A DNA stretch of 64,000 nt, from positions 6,239,411 through 6,303,410 of the forward strand of contig NZ_CP036348.1 of the NCBI RefSeq assembly GCF_007753095.1, read 5' to 3'. The DNA is from Rosistilla carotiformis (GTDB lineage Bacteria; Planctomycetota; Planctomycetia; Pirellulales; Pirellulaceae). Of this stretch, positions 28,536 to 37,903 are shown in pieces; the first letter of the stretch is position 1, and every line of letters begins with the position of its first letter. The translations under genes were made by a program, and so were the position numbers. The notes under the pieces were generated by a model. It was not told where the DNA came from and searched no databases. It saw only the letters and a list, made by a program, of their open reading frames with translations.

Positions 28536-30293
28536 TCACGCGTTTTCCAATTCGGGTGAAGTGTCGGCGAACCGATCCAAGACCGGATCGAGTCCCAGCG
28601 ATCGGTACATCGTCGCCAGGTGTTGATTGCGAGCGGCCAACGCGCTGCGATCTTCCACGCCGCGAGCTTGGACTAATTTCTGAGCTTTGCGAAAGAGGTT
28701 TGCGTTCATATTGGCAGACGCCGCCTGATCGGCGATCGCCGCAGCCCGGGCCGCTCCGAACGCAGCGTGCAAAATTTCGTCGTCGGCCGCCATGAACTGC
28801 CGGTACGATCCTGGATCGCCACAGCGCCCGCTGCGACCCGCCAATTGGCGATCGATCCGCGCGGCAGAGTGCAATTCGGTACCGATCACGTGCAGTCCAC
28901 CCGCGTCGCAAACCGAATCGGCCAGCCGGATGTCGGTTCCGCGCCCCGCCATGTTAGTCGCCACGGTCACGCGTCCGGCTTGCCCCGCCGCGGCGATGAT
29001 CTCGGCTTCGCGTTCGGGATTCGTCGCATTGAGTACTTCCGATTCGATGCCATCGCGTCGCAGCCGATCGGCCAATCGCTGCGACTGCTCGACCGTTCGC
29101 GTTCCAACCAGCACCGCTCGGCCGGCTCGCAACATCTGCTGCGTCTCGTCGGCAACGGCGTCCCACTTTTCCATTTGGTTGCGGCAAACGATCTCCGGCA
29201 GTGTCTGGCGTTGCGAAGGAGAGTGCGAGGCAACTTGTGCGACCTGCAATCCATAGACTGTCTGGAACTCGCGACGCGATTCGATCGCCGTTCCCGTCAT
29301 GCCACTCAGTTTGGGGAACCGCTGGACAAAGTCCTGAACCGTCACCTGGGCGATCGGCCGAGTCTCATTGGTCAGCGTCAACTGCTCGCGGGCTTCGATC
29401 GCCTGCTGCACCCCGCCGCTCCAAGAACGCCCGTCCGCCGTACGACCGGTGTATTCATCGACGATCACGATCTTTCCATCGCGAACCAGGTAGTGCTTGT
29501 CGCGGTGGAAGTGAACGTTTACATAAATCGCACGTTCGATCGCATGCAAGACGTCGGTCATCGCCAGCGGATTCATCGCCGGCGGCATCGCTTGCCGATA
29601 GACTCGAGCGCGGCCTGCCGCTGTCAACGCAACCAATCCAGTGTCGGGCATGACGCAGAAATCGCGAGTCGCTTCGAGGGCGGGAGATGCATCGGCGGCC
29701 CAGCGGTAGGCAGCTTCCGTGGCAGGTCCCGCGCCGGCTTGCGATCCGCTGATGATCAACGGCGACGTCGCTTCATCGATCAACAAGTTGTCCGCTTCAT
29801 CGACCAACAGCGTTTGCGGAGGCCGCTGCAACAGATCGGCCTCCGGTTGCTGACGTTGGGTCAGGCAGTCGCGAAGGTAGTCGAAGCCGAATTCGCGGAT
29901 CGTGCCGTAGGTGATGTCGCAGCGGTAGGCGGCACTACGTTCGTCGCCGCTGACGCCCGCGGCGACGACGCCGCAGGAAAGGCCTAGCCGCTGAAAAACG
30001 GGACTCAACAGATTCGCATCGCGCTGGGCCAGATAGTCGTTCGCCGTGCAGACCAGCACGCCATCGCTGTGTCTTGCCAACAGCGAGATCGCCGGAACCG
30101 CTGCCACCGTCTTCCCTTCGCCGGTCGCAAGTTCGGTGATCGTGCGGGTCAGCAGTTTTTCGCTGACCTGGAACTGGTTGGCTCGCAAACCAAATCCCAA
30201 CTCCGCCCGAATCGCCTCATCCGCTCGACTCAACTGGCGCTGCACTTCGCTGCGGTCGAGCGCGATCAACGGCTGAGCCAACGGAGAGAACAC
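28536..30293 (-). CDS. Shortened SecA-like ATPase
   Basis: 585 residues; starts at a GTG at 30293, and a TGA two codons upstream rules out a longer form. DEAD motor 1 has ATGEGKT (56-62), NDYLAQRD, ITYGT and FDYLRD, then VDEAD (164-168) and LIDEATSPLIISG. A preprotein cross-linking domain is present (about 200-320, VDEYTGR). Motor 2 has TNMAGRGTDIRL and QLAGRSGRCGDPGS. The sequence stops within the helical scaffold: the wing, two-helix finger, C-terminal linker and zinc tail of the roughly 900-residue housekeeping SecA are absent. It is therefore not the main SecA. It could be a specialised accessory motor; a role in ordinary SecYEG transport is doubtful. Confidence 0.88.
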   Translation of the reverse strand: MFSPLAQPLIALDRSEVQRQLSRADEAIRAELGFGLRANQFQVSEKLLTRTITELATGEGKTVAAVPAISLLARHSDGVLVCTANDYLAQRDANLLSPVFQRLGLSCGVVAAGVSGDERSAAYRCDITYGTIREFGFDYLRDCLTQRQQPEADLLQRPPQTLLVDEADNLLIDEATSPLIISGSQAGAGPATEAAYRWAADASPALEATRDFCVMPDTGLVALTAAGRARVYRQAMPPAMNPLAMTDVLHAIERAIYVNVHFHRDKHYLVRDGKIVIVDEYTGRTADGRSWSGGVQQAIEAREQLTLTNETRPIAQVTVQDFVQRFPKLSGMTGTAIESRREFQTVYGLQVAQVASHSPSQRQTLPEIVCRNQMEKWDAVADETQQMLRAGRAVLVGTRTVEQSQRLADRLRRDGIESEVLNATNPEREAEIIAAAGQAGRVTVATNMAGRGTDIRLADSVCDAGGLHVIGTELHSAARIDRQLAGRSGRCGDPGSYRQFMAADDEILHAAFGAARAAAIADQAASANMNANLFRKAQKLVQARGVEDRSALAARNQHLATMYRSLGLDPVLDRFADTSPELENA

Positions 30294-30661
30294 GATTTTT
30301 CAAGCCCGATCGAAATTGGGGAAGATCCAGAAACCTGCACTCACAGCAACGCTCCGATGAATGAAACAAACAGGTCTTCTCCATAATACCTGTCACACGC
30401 TTGGGATGGAGCGAGCGGAACGTCGCGCCCGCAACTCGCCGATCGATTGTGCTGGTTGATTAGGTTGTGCGAAGAGAAGGGACGGAACGGGGTGCCACTG
30501 GCTTCTGCCAGTGCTTTCATGCCGAAGTCCCCAGACTATACAGATCGAACCGTAATCCAATACTGGAAACGTTTGCCGCTCAGGGTGGCTCCGCTCGCGT
30601 ATGGTTGCATGACACTGGCAATACCTTTGGTCGTGCCAACCCTGGGACTTCGATTGAGAAG

Positions 30662-30782
30662 CACTGGCAAGAGCCAGTGGCACCCGGAGCGGTCGCATTA
30701 CTGCCACACAGAGCATGGAGTTCACAGAGGCTTGAGCTTGACAGTGATTTCCTCTGTGTTCTCGGTGGACTCTGTGGCTGTT
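30662..30782. repeat. Duplicated intergenic element, copy 1
   Basis: Starts with the hairpin CACTGGCAAGAGCCAGTG, continues CACCCGGAGCGGTCG, then a second imperfect palindrome from CCACACAGAG to CTCTGTGGCT. About 120 bp and very similar to 30803-30922. Confidence 0.85.
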
Positions 30783-30802
30783 GAAGAATGCACCCCACGT
30801 GA

Positions 30803-30922
30803 GTGCCACTGGCTCTGCCAGTGGCACCCGGAGCGGTCGTGTTACAGCCACAGAGAGCAGGAGTTCACAGAGACTTGAGCTTGCCAGTGATTACCTCTGT
30901 GTGCTCGGAGAACTCGGTGGCT
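30803..30922. repeat. Duplicated intergenic element, copy 2
   Basis: Direct copy of 30662-30782 with scattered substitutions. Here the first hairpin is longer and perfect: 11-base arms GTGCCACTGGC (30803-30813) and GCCAGTGGCAC (30817-30827) with a 3-base loop. Confidence 0.87.
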
Positions 30923-30993
30923 ACTGGACGACCTTACGGGGAGAGTCTGGAGCATGAGCACAAGCTACCGACGCCAAGGGCTTTCGCATTCCG

Positions 30994-31395
30994 CTACTTT
31001 TTCAGATGGCCGACGCTGGTCTGAAAGTATTTGCGGCGGCGGGTGGCGGTTTGCGTGGCGGCTTCGCGCTGCTGCCCTTGCAGGTCTTCTAGATTCGCTT
31101 CGCAATACCGGCAACCGATCCGTTGGACGTGGAAGCGGACATATTCCGCCGCCTGGTCGTCCATCACTCCCAGCAGGAATTGCCCCAGTTCCTCGCGGCT
31201 GAGACAGGAGACGCGGTGCCGCCGCCAGATCGCTCCCAAGCCGTGCATCCCCGCGTCCTGTTGGCCGCGGAGTGTGGCTAGGCGTTGGTGCAAATCGGTG
31301 TCGTCTCGCAGTTCGGCTTCGATTTCAGCCATCTGCGCTGCGGGGAGCGATTCATCGAGAAAGGCCTGCAAATCGGCATCGGTTCGTTCGGACAT
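30994..31395 (-). CDS. Anti-sigma-factor-like zinc-binding protein
   Basis: 133 residues from the ATG at 31395 (MSERTDADLQAFLDESLP); the longer open frame upstream is not protein-like. Helical throughout, with no membrane segment. The central part carries an H-x5-C-x2-C pattern (HVQRIGCRYC), which resembles the zinc-binding anti-sigma (zf-HC2) motif H-x3-C-x2-C but with a longer spacing; an upstream Cys (VSCLSREELGQF) could complete the site. Soluble anti-sigma factors usually sit next to their sigma gene, but none is seen here. The basic C-terminus (RRRKYFQTSVGHLKK) is unusual. Function is a guess from the motif. Confidence 0.6.
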   Translation of the reverse strand: MSERTDADLQAFLDESLPAAQMAEIEAELRDDTDLHQRLATLRGQQDAGMHGLGAIWRRHRVSCLSREELGQFLLGVMDDQAAEYVRFHVQRIGCRYCEANLEDLQGQQREAATQTATRRRKYFQTSVGHLKK

Positions 31396-31698
31396 ACGTA
31401 TTCTGCGTAGAGGCGTTCTGGCGAAGTGGGATCGATCGGGTGATTGGATAGGCTCGGTTTGCGATCGATCGGAGGCGCAAAAAATTGCCGTTTGGGCGTT
31501 CTTTATCGTACATCCCCCGCCGGGCTGCCGCTGGTCGGTTTGAATCGATCTCGGTAAAATCGCGTATCTTGGCCAGCTGGCAGCTCTTACAACCATGGCG
31601 CATCGCATGCGATCTGGCTGGAGCATTGACGGCGGCAGTAGGTCAGTGAACATTCCCTCCCCAAATCAAGTCATTCCACACCAGGCAGCGGATTAATT
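31396..31698. other. Divergent intergenic region upstream of fumC
   Basis: 303 bp between divergent starts. It presumably holds the promoters for both genes; I see no RNA gene or repeat in it. Confidence 0.5.
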
Positions 31699-33123
31699 AT
31701 GAGTGAATATCGAGTCGAACGCGATTCCATGGGCGAAGTTCAGGTTCCTGCAGAGGCCTACTACGGCGCTCAAACCCAACGCGCCGTGGAGAACTTTCCG
31801 ATCAGCGGCTGGCGTCTGCCCGGTCCGATGATTCAAGCGATGGGCTTGGTTAAATTCGCGGCCGCCCGCGCCAACTACGACCTCGGCAAACTGACCGGTT
31901 CGGGAATGAATCCGCTGACCGAACACGATGTCGAATGTCTGTCGAAGGCTTGCCGCGAAATTGCCGATGGCGGGTTGGCCGACCAGTTTCCGATCGACGT
32001 CTTCCAGACCGGATCGGGAACCAGCAGCAACATGAACGTCAACGAAGTCATCTCCAACCGAGCGATCGAATTGGCCGGTGGCGATCGGTTCGCCGAAAAG
32101 AAGACGATCCATCCGAACGATCACGTCAACATGGGGCAGAGCACCAACGACACCTTCCCGACCGCGATCCACGTCGCCGTGGGGATCGAGATCAAAGAGC
32201 GTTTGATTCCGGCGTTGCAGCGGCTGCGCGACAGCTTGCAAGAAAAGGCGACAGCTTGGGACCAGTTGATCAAGATCGGACGAACCCACTTGATGGACGC
32301 CACGCCACTGCGACTGGGACAAGAGATCGGTGGCTTTGTCCGCCAGATCGACCTCTCGATCGGCCGCGCCCAATCCGCGATCGCTGCGGTTTGCGAACTG
32401 CCAGTCGGCGGGACGGCTGTCGGCACCGGGATCAACACCCATCCCGAATTTGGCCGCCGCGTGTCGGAGATCCTGGCCAGCGAAACGAACATCGATTTCG
32501 TAGAAGCCGAAAACCACTTCGAAGCCAACGCCCAACGCGATGGTTTAGTCGAATGCCACGGACAACTGAAGTGCATCGCCCAGACGCTGTTCAACGTTTC
32601 GAACAACATCCGATGGTTGGGCAGCGGCCCTCGCTGCGGCTTCTTTGAATTGAAGCTGCCCAGCCGCCAGCCGGGCAGCTCGATCATGCCTGGCAAAGTC
32701 AATCCCGTGATGTGCGAAAGCATGATGCAGTTGAACGCCCGCGTCGTCGGCAACGACGCCTGCATCACGATGTCGGGAGCGACCGGCGGCAATTTCCAGC
32801 TGAACATCATGATGCCCGTAATGGCTCAAACGACGCTCGAGTCGATCCATCTGCTGTCCGCCGGAACCGAAGCGTTTGTCGATTTCTGCGTCGCGGAATT
32901 GGAAGCCAATCCCGAAGCGTGCGAAGCTGCCGTCGAACAGAGCCTTTCGATGTGCACCAGCCTGAACCCATTGATCGGTTACGACATGGCGGCCAAGTTG
33001 GCCAAAGAGGCGTTTGCGACCGGCAAGACGATTCGCGAACTGTGCCGCGAAAAGGGGATCCTTCCCGAAGAGACGCTGACCGAAGCGTTGGATCCGATGA
33101 GCATGACCGAACCGCACGAATAA
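31699..33123 (+). CDS. fumC: Fumarate hydratase, class II
   Basis: 474 residues, the usual class II length (about 465). It interconverts fumarate and malate in the citric acid cycle, in the cytoplasm. MSEYRVERDSMGEVQVPAEAYYGAQTQRAVENF is the family start. TGSGTSSNMNVNEV, HPNDHVNMGQSTNDTFPTA, the T-H segment GRTHLMDATPLRLGQE and the signature GSSIMPGKVNP (about 327-337) are all intact. No iron-sulfur site is present, as expected. It stands alone, with a strong hairpin 27 bases past the stop. Confidence 0.97.
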   Translation: MSEYRVERDSMGEVQVPAEAYYGAQTQRAVENFPISGWRLPGPMIQAMGLVKFAAARANYDLGKLTGSGMNPLTEHDVECLSKACREIADGGLADQFPIDVFQTGSGTSSNMNVNEVISNRAIELAGGDRFAEKKTIHPNDHVNMGQSTNDTFPTAIHVAVGIEIKERLIPALQRLRDSLQEKATAWDQLIKIGRTHLMDATPLRLGQEIGGFVRQIDLSIGRAQSAIAAVCELPVGGTAVGTGINTHPEFGRRVSEILASETNIDFVEAENHFEANAQRDGLVECHGQLKCIAQTLFNVSNNIRWLGSGPRCGFFELKLPSRQPGSSIMPGKVNPVMCESMMQLNARVVGNDACITMSGATGGNFQLNIMMPVMAQTTLESIHLLSAGTEAFVDFCVAELEANPEACEAAVEQSLSMCTSLNPLIGYDMAAKLAKEAFATGKTIRELCREKGILPEETLTEALDPMSMTEPHE

Positions 33124-33149
33124 TCGTTGCGGGACGCGTCGCTGGGACA

Positions 33150-33182
33150 GTCGGCTTCGCTTCGATCGAAGCGAAGCCCGAC
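33150..33182. terminator. Bidirectional hairpin between fumC and the NfeD gene
   Basis: A perfect 26-base palindrome at 33153-33178 (core GCTTCGCTTCGATCGAAGCG) is extended by GTC/GAC with one bulged base. It lies between convergent stops at 33123 and 33204. There is no clear U-tract, so termination is inferred. Confidence 0.65.
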
Positions 33183-33203
33183 AACTCACCCAGCGTTTTC
33201 TAA

Positions 33204-34733
33204 TCAGCTGGTCGAACGGACGACCACGCGGGTGCCATGCTTCTGAACGATCTTCACCCCTTTGCCCGCTTCGACAAATTCTCCTTCGGTGATCACGTCG
33301 ACCAGTTCGTCGCCAAAGGCGGCTTTCCCCGCCGGACGCAGTGGTGAGGTGGCGATTCCCGCATCGCCGACGTCGACCTGTTCCCAAGCTGCCGGCCGAT
33401 TCGAAGCGGAGTAGGCAGTCCCCACGGCGACGGCAGCCGCTTGGTCGTCGACCTCCGGCGGCAACAGGGCGATCCGGCGGAAGAGCGGAAAGTCCAGCAG
33501 ATAGCGGCTGCCGACCATCGCCAACACAACAAAGGCGATCATCGACGCACCGACGGTCGCCAGCGTCTTGTTCAGCTGCATCAGATCGCGTGTGCTTTCG
33601 GGCCAGACGACGTTTCGGGACGCCATCACCAGCGATCCCAGAACCAGGAGGAAGCCGGAGATCCCGGGAACACCAAAGCCTGGAATCACGAAAATCTCAC
33701 ACGCGATGAAGATCAGCCCAACGGCAAACAGCGTCACCTCTAACCAGCCCGATGTGCCTCCCAGGAAGCGACTCCAGAAGAAGAGGCCAAAACAGAGCGT
33801 CGAGACCAGCCCGCCCATTCCCAAACCGGGGGCACTGAATTCGATGAAGATCGCCAACAGACCGATCACGAATAACAGGAACGTAATCAGCGGCAGGTTC
33901 AGCACCCAGACCAAGGTATCGATGCCGGTTTGGGCGAGCACCGTGGGCTCTTTAGCGATGCCCAACTGTTCGTAGAGTTCGGTTTTGGAATCGGCCAGGC
34001 CATTGGCGATCTGCAGTTCGACGGCTCGCTTGCCGGTGACGGTTAAAAACGTATTTTCGCGAGCCTCCATCACCGGCTTGCCCTGCTGCCAAGCCTCCGC
34101 GTCGGGCAACGAATCCCATTCGGCTTTGGTGTAATACCAAACGCGTCCATCCTGTTTGTGCGTCGCTTGGAAGACCTGGACATCCTTATGCATCATCGCT
34201 TCGGCAAGCGCTGGCGGTCGGCCACCGGCATCGGCGACTTCGCGAATGTCGGCGACCATCTTGCTGAGGATTTTTTCGGGAGCGTATTTGAACGGGCCCC
34301 CCAAGATCTCTTGAGCGATCACGCCGGCGTCTCCCAACATCGCGCCGGGGCGCATGATGATCTCGTCGCATCCGAGCGCTGCGATCGCCGCTCCGCTGAT
34401 CGCTTGGTTTTCGACATAGGCGACCGTCTTGGCCCACTTCAGATCGCGCAGCCGCCGGGCGATATCGAAGCTGACGTCGGCAAACCCGCCGGGGCTGTCG
34501 ATGTCGATGATCACCACATCGACTCCCATCTCGCGAGCCTCTTCCAGCTTGCGATCCAGGAACGCACCGGTCAGCGGCGTGATCTCACCATGCAACGGAA
34601 TCACGACAGCGGTCGCCGCCGCCGGCTTTTCGGCTGCTGGCGGTTTCGCTTCCGGTTCCTGAGCCCAGCCGCTCAGCGGCGAAGCTCCAAACAGTAAGAT
34701 CAGCCCGAGGCTGCGAACGATATTCCCGAACAT
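33204..34733 (-). CDS. NfeD-family membrane serine protease, long form
   Basis: 509 residues from the ATG at 34733 (MFGNIVRSLGLILLFG); upstream in-frame sequence is untypical. A signal peptide ends near residue 25 (SGWAQ), then a Pro/Ala/Lys linker. The ClpP-like domain follows (about 40-290): IDIDSPGGFADVS, the Ser in QAISGAAIAALG, and MRPGAMLGDAGVI. About four to five membrane helices follow (ITFLLFVIGLLAIFIEF, and later segments to about 430), and a C-terminal OB-fold NfeD domain (ATSPLRPAGKAAFGDELVDV, HGTRVVVRS). Long NfeD proteins are membrane proteases linked to membrane protein quality control; partners are often stomatin-like proteins, none of which is seen here. Confidence 0.9.
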   Translation of the reverse strand: MFGNIVRSLGLILLFGASPLSGWAQEPEAKPPAAEKPAAATAVVIPLHGEITPLTGAFLDRKLEEAREMGVDVVIIDIDSPGGFADVSFDIARRLRDLKWAKTVAYVENQAISGAAIAALGCDEIIMRPGAMLGDAGVIAQEILGGPFKYAPEKILSKMVADIREVADAGGRPPALAEAMMHKDVQVFQATHKQDGRVWYYTKAEWDSLPDAEAWQQGKPVMEARENTFLTVTGKRAVELQIANGLADSKTELYEQLGIAKEPTVLAQTGIDTLVWVLNLPLITFLLFVIGLLAIFIEFSAPGLGMGGLVSTLCFGLFFWSRFLGGTSGWLEVTLFAVGLIFIACEIFVIPGFGVPGISGFLLVLGSLVMASRNVVWPESTRDLMQLNKTLATVGASMIAFVVLAMVGSRYLLDFPLFRRIALLPPEVDDQAAAVAVGTAYSASNRPAAWEQVDVGDAGIATSPLRPAGKAAFGDELVDVITEGEFVEAGKGVKIVQKHGTRVVVRSTS

Positions 34734-35160
34734 CAGAGTCTCGCTTCCATTAATCCGCCAGTGGCAACGCATCGTGTTTCCATTATAGGAAATCCGCCCA
34801 CCCGCGTTAAAGGCTTCTTGTTGAGAGATCGGAGGCGCCGTTTTTGCTAAGAACATGCCACAAAGCTGTTTTTTGCTCCCCGATTTCCTGCCTTGCACGC
34901 CCCTTCCCGCTCTAGATCGATCCGGCCGACCAGACGACATCCGCTGGCGTAGATTATCGCCCTCGCGCGATGTCCACTGGTTTACACCGAAAGAGGCAGC
35001 CCTCGAACGCAGACTCCCACTGCGTTAGAACCTACGTCACGTTTCGACTCAACTGCATGCCAGACCATCGCCACAACAAAACGTTTGATCGTCCCCTAGG
35101 ATCACGATAAGATACGATTCGCGTCGACGGCTACTCTTCCGCGTCCAGAGGCGAACTATT
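34734..35160. other. Divergent intergenic region upstream of Hsp70
   Basis: 427 bp between divergent genes. No CIRCE-type inverted repeat (TTAGCACTC-N9-GAGTGCTAA) is visible, so heat-shock control by HrcA is not supported. No RNA gene or repeat is seen. Confidence 0.5.
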
Positions 35161-36963
35161 ATGGCGACTCCAAAACATCTTGCCGTTGGGATCGATCTGG
35201 GGACTACGTTTTCATCGCTCGCCTACCTGGACAGCGATGGGCGACCGCAGACCGTTCCCAATGCCGAGGGTGATCTGACAACCCCCAGTGCCGTCTTCTT
35301 CGACCGATCGCGACCGGTGGTTGGGTGCGAAGCGATCGAGGCGGGGACGATCGAACCGGAGCGGTTGGCCTTGTTTGCCAAACGGGATGTTGGAGAGCAG
35401 GCTTATGAAAAACAGATTCGCGGCGAATCGCTTCCGCCCGAAGTTGTTCAGGCGTTGGTCTTGAAGAAGTTGATCGACGACGCACAGCCGCGACTGGGGC
35501 AGATCACCAAAGCCGTGGTGACCGTTCCCGCCTTCTTTAACGAACCGTGCCGCAAGGCGACGCAGGATGCCGGCCGCTTGATCGGTTTGGAAATCCTGGA
35601 CATCATCAACGAACCGACGGCCGCGGCGATCGCGTATGGCGTGCAGTCGGGATTCCTGGCCAGCGATGGGACCAGCGAACATCGCCGCCGCGTGTTGGTC
35701 TACGATCTCGGCGGCGGAACGTTTGACGTGACGGTGATGGAGATCGATGGGATGCGGTACCGGGCGCTGGCAACTGCGGGGGATGTCTATCTGGGCGGGA
35801 TCGATTGGGATGCACGGATCGTCGACTACGCCTGTGAACAGTTCATGCTTCATCACGATTGCGATCCGCGCGACGATCCCGCGTTGGCTCAAGAGTTGAC
35901 CAAGAAGGCAACGTTGGCAAAACACGCGTTGTGTCAGCGCGATGAGTTCCCGATCGTGTTCACTCACGAAGGGCATCGGTTCAAGCTGCCGCTGTCGCGG
36001 GAGAAGTTTGAGTTTTTGACATCGGACCTTGTCGACCGCACGATTCTGACGATGCAGATGGCGGTCCGCGATGCCCGGCTGTCGATGGGGGAATTGTCGC
36101 GGATCATCCTTGTCGGCGGATCGACTCGGATGCCGATGATCCAAGCGGCGGTCGAAGCGGCGACCGGACAGCAGGTCGATCGCACGTTGTCCCCCGACGA
36201 AGCGATCGGCCAAGGAGCGGCATTGTACGCGGGGTTGTTGCTGCGCAGCGGAGGGAGCAAGATCGCGGGGATGTCGGTCAGCAACGTCAACTCGCACGAC
36301 CTGGGCGTTTTGGCGATCGAAAATGCGACCGGACGGCCACGGCGGCAGATCATGATCCCTCGCAACAACGGGCTGCCCGCCAAACGAACGGTTCGCTTTC
36401 GCACGCACCAGCCCGACCAAAGCAGCGTCAAGATCCAGGTCGTCGAAGGGGGAGACGATAGCGGCAACGACGCCACGCAGATCGGCAGTTGCGTGATCGA
36501 CGAACTGCCCGATTCGCTGCCGCAGGGAACTTCGGTCGATGTTCAGTTTCGCTACAGCGGCGATGGACGCTTGCGGGTGACGGCGACGATGCCCGATATC
36601 GATCGCCAGGTTCGCTTGACTCTGAATCGCGATGCGGGCCTGACGCCCGACACCTTCGATTATTGGCGGCAGCGAATCGCCGACGGGATGCCCGACAGTT
36701 TGGTCGATTCCCTCGCGCCGTCGCAAAAGAGTGAACCTTCGAGGGGCCTGGACAGTCCAGATGATTCGAGGGACGATCAAGCAACGGGGTTTGCCGTGCG
36801 AACCGATGCCAAGCATGCTGGCAAGAAGCCCAAGGCGGCCCCACCCCAAGAAGCTGCGATCGCGACGCAGGATGCTGTAAAATCGACTCCCGAATCAGCC
36901 TCTTCCGCTCCCCCGATGCCCGATTTTTCGTCGCTGAAAAGCATGGCGAAGAAGAAAAAATAG
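35161..36963 (+). CDS. Hsp70-family protein (DnaK-like)
   Basis: 600 residues; canonical DnaK has about 640. The ATPase domain is complete: GIDLGTTFSS (10-19), PAFFNEPCRKATQDAGRLIGLE, INEPTAAAIAYG, VYDLGGGTFDVTVMEIDG and ILVGGSTRMPMIQAAVE. The substrate-binding beta domain is shorter (about 400-490), and the helical lid is replaced by a low-complexity Lys/Pro/Ser tail ending SLKSMAKKKK. No grpE or dnaJ nearby. It is probably a specialised Hsp70 rather than the main DnaK. It is followed after 13 bases by a KaiC-like ATPase, so the two are likely co-transcribed. Confidence 0.92.
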   Translation: MATPKHLAVGIDLGTTFSSLAYLDSDGRPQTVPNAEGDLTTPSAVFFDRSRPVVGCEAIEAGTIEPERLALFAKRDVGEQAYEKQIRGESLPPEVVQALVLKKLIDDAQPRLGQITKAVVTVPAFFNEPCRKATQDAGRLIGLEILDIINEPTAAAIAYGVQSGFLASDGTSEHRRRVLVYDLGGGTFDVTVMEIDGMRYRALATAGDVYLGGIDWDARIVDYACEQFMLHHDCDPRDDPALAQELTKKATLAKHALCQRDEFPIVFTHEGHRFKLPLSREKFEFLTSDLVDRTILTMQMAVRDARLSMGELSRIILVGGSTRMPMIQAAVEAATGQQVDRTLSPDEAIGQGAALYAGLLLRSGGSKIAGMSVSNVNSHDLGVLAIENATGRPRRQIMIPRNNGLPAKRTVRFRTHQPDQSSVKIQVVEGGDDSGNDATQIGSCVIDELPDSLPQGTSVDVQFRYSGDGRLRVTATMPDIDRQVRLTLNRDAGLTPDTFDYWRQRIADGMPDSLVDSLAPSQKSEPSRGLDSPDDSRDDQATGFAVRTDAKHAGKKPKAAPPQEAAIATQDAVKSTPESASSAPPMPDFSSLKSMAKKKK

Positions 36964-36976
36964 CCAGAGCCCACCT

Positions 36977-37870
36977 ATGCCCGAACGCCTCTCAACCGGA
37001 AATCCAACACTCGATCAAATGCTCGGCGGCGGCTTGCTGCCAGGAACACTGACGGTTGTCGCGGGGGCGACCGGGATCGGCAAGACGCAGCTCGGAATCA
37101 GCTATCTGTTTGCAGGCCGCTCGCAAAACGAACCGCAAGGCGCGATGCTCGATCTGAGTGCGCGAGGCGATTCGCAAAACCACGCCGGTTATGCCCAAAG
37201 TCTGTTCGATGCCGATTGGCGTAGCGTCGCCCCCGACTCGATGCCGTCGGGATCGGGCAACGAGTGGGTGTTTGATTCGGAAGTGCGGATGCCCAACGCG
37301 CTGAACATGCTGGGGTATTCCGGACGCCGCGTGGTCCGCGATCAAATGGATCCCGATCAATGGAACGAGTGGCAGCGGCAATTGAACCGCAGCCTGAACA
37401 AGATGATTGGATTTCTGTACGGTCACCTGGTTCGCGGCACGCGGCGGTTTGTGATCGATGGGATCGAACCGTCGGATCGTCCGGAGGATTCGCTGCAGAT
37501 GGAGTTGTTCGAATACGCTTACCATCGCGTGATGCGACAGGAACACGACTGGGTCGCTCGCGATCTGCTGCGACAGGACTTCCGCCACTACGCCGATCAA
37601 GTGGCCGCTCACGCTTACAGCAACTCCGAAGCCGCCTGTCTGCTGTTGTGTACAACGCCCGAATCGATGCTCGATCAATTGATCGATCGCCCGCTGGCCA
37701 ATGGCGACCTGGGCGCGTTGGCAAACACATTGATCTACATGGGCAAGATTCGCGATGGACTGCAGATGCGGCGAGGTCTCTACATCGCCAAGCATCGCGG
37801 CAGCCAGTGTGATGACAACGTGCGGTTGTTCGAGATCGATGAGGCCGGCCTGCAGCTATCGGCCAGCTAA
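36977..37870 (+). CDS. RecA-superfamily ATPase, KaiC-like
   Basis: 297 residues. The start MPERLSTGNPTLDQMLGGGLLPG resembles KaiC/RadA N-termini, with Walker A GATGIGKT at residues 30-37. The following strand-helix pattern and a Walker B-like hydrophobic segment ending VIDGIEP near 160 fit a single RecA core. The C-terminus (GDLGALANTLIYMGKIRDGLQMRRGLYIAKHRGSQ) is also KaiC-like. There is no second KaiC domain. It lies 13 bases downstream of the Hsp70 gene, which suggests they share a process; which one is not shown. Confidence 0.85.
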   Translation: MPERLSTGNPTLDQMLGGGLLPGTLTVVAGATGIGKTQLGISYLFAGRSQNEPQGAMLDLSARGDSQNHAGYAQSLFDADWRSVAPDSMPSGSGNEWVFDSEVRMPNALNMLGYSGRRVVRDQMDPDQWNEWQRQLNRSLNKMIGFLYGHLVRGTRRFVIDGIEPSDRPEDSLQMELFEYAYHRVMRQEHDWVARDLLRQDFRHYADQVAAHAYSNSEAACLLLCTTPESMLDQLIDRPLANGDLGALANTLIYMGKIRDGLQMRRGLYIAKHRGSQCDDNVRLFEIDEAGLQLSAS

Positions 37871-37903
37871 GCAGGTCGTATTGTTTTTTTCGTTTAACGA
37901 AGC

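Larger units (their letters stand above)
30294..30993. other. Long non-coding stretch with duplicated intergenic repeats
   Basis: 700 bp between two minus-strand genes. Open frames here are short and follow the repeats, so I call no gene. It contains three copies of a small hairpin (CACTGGC ... GCCAGTG) and two copies of a longer element. Confidence 0.7.

Noticed and set aside
30393-30878. Short open frames on both strands in the repeat region
   Set aside because: They follow the duplicated repeats in every frame and lack any start signal or motif.
35212-36849. 545-residue open frame antisense to the Hsp70 gene
   Set aside because: The Hsp70 frame on the plus strand has a complete, well-conserved protein; the antisense frame is a GC-rich shadow without any family motif.
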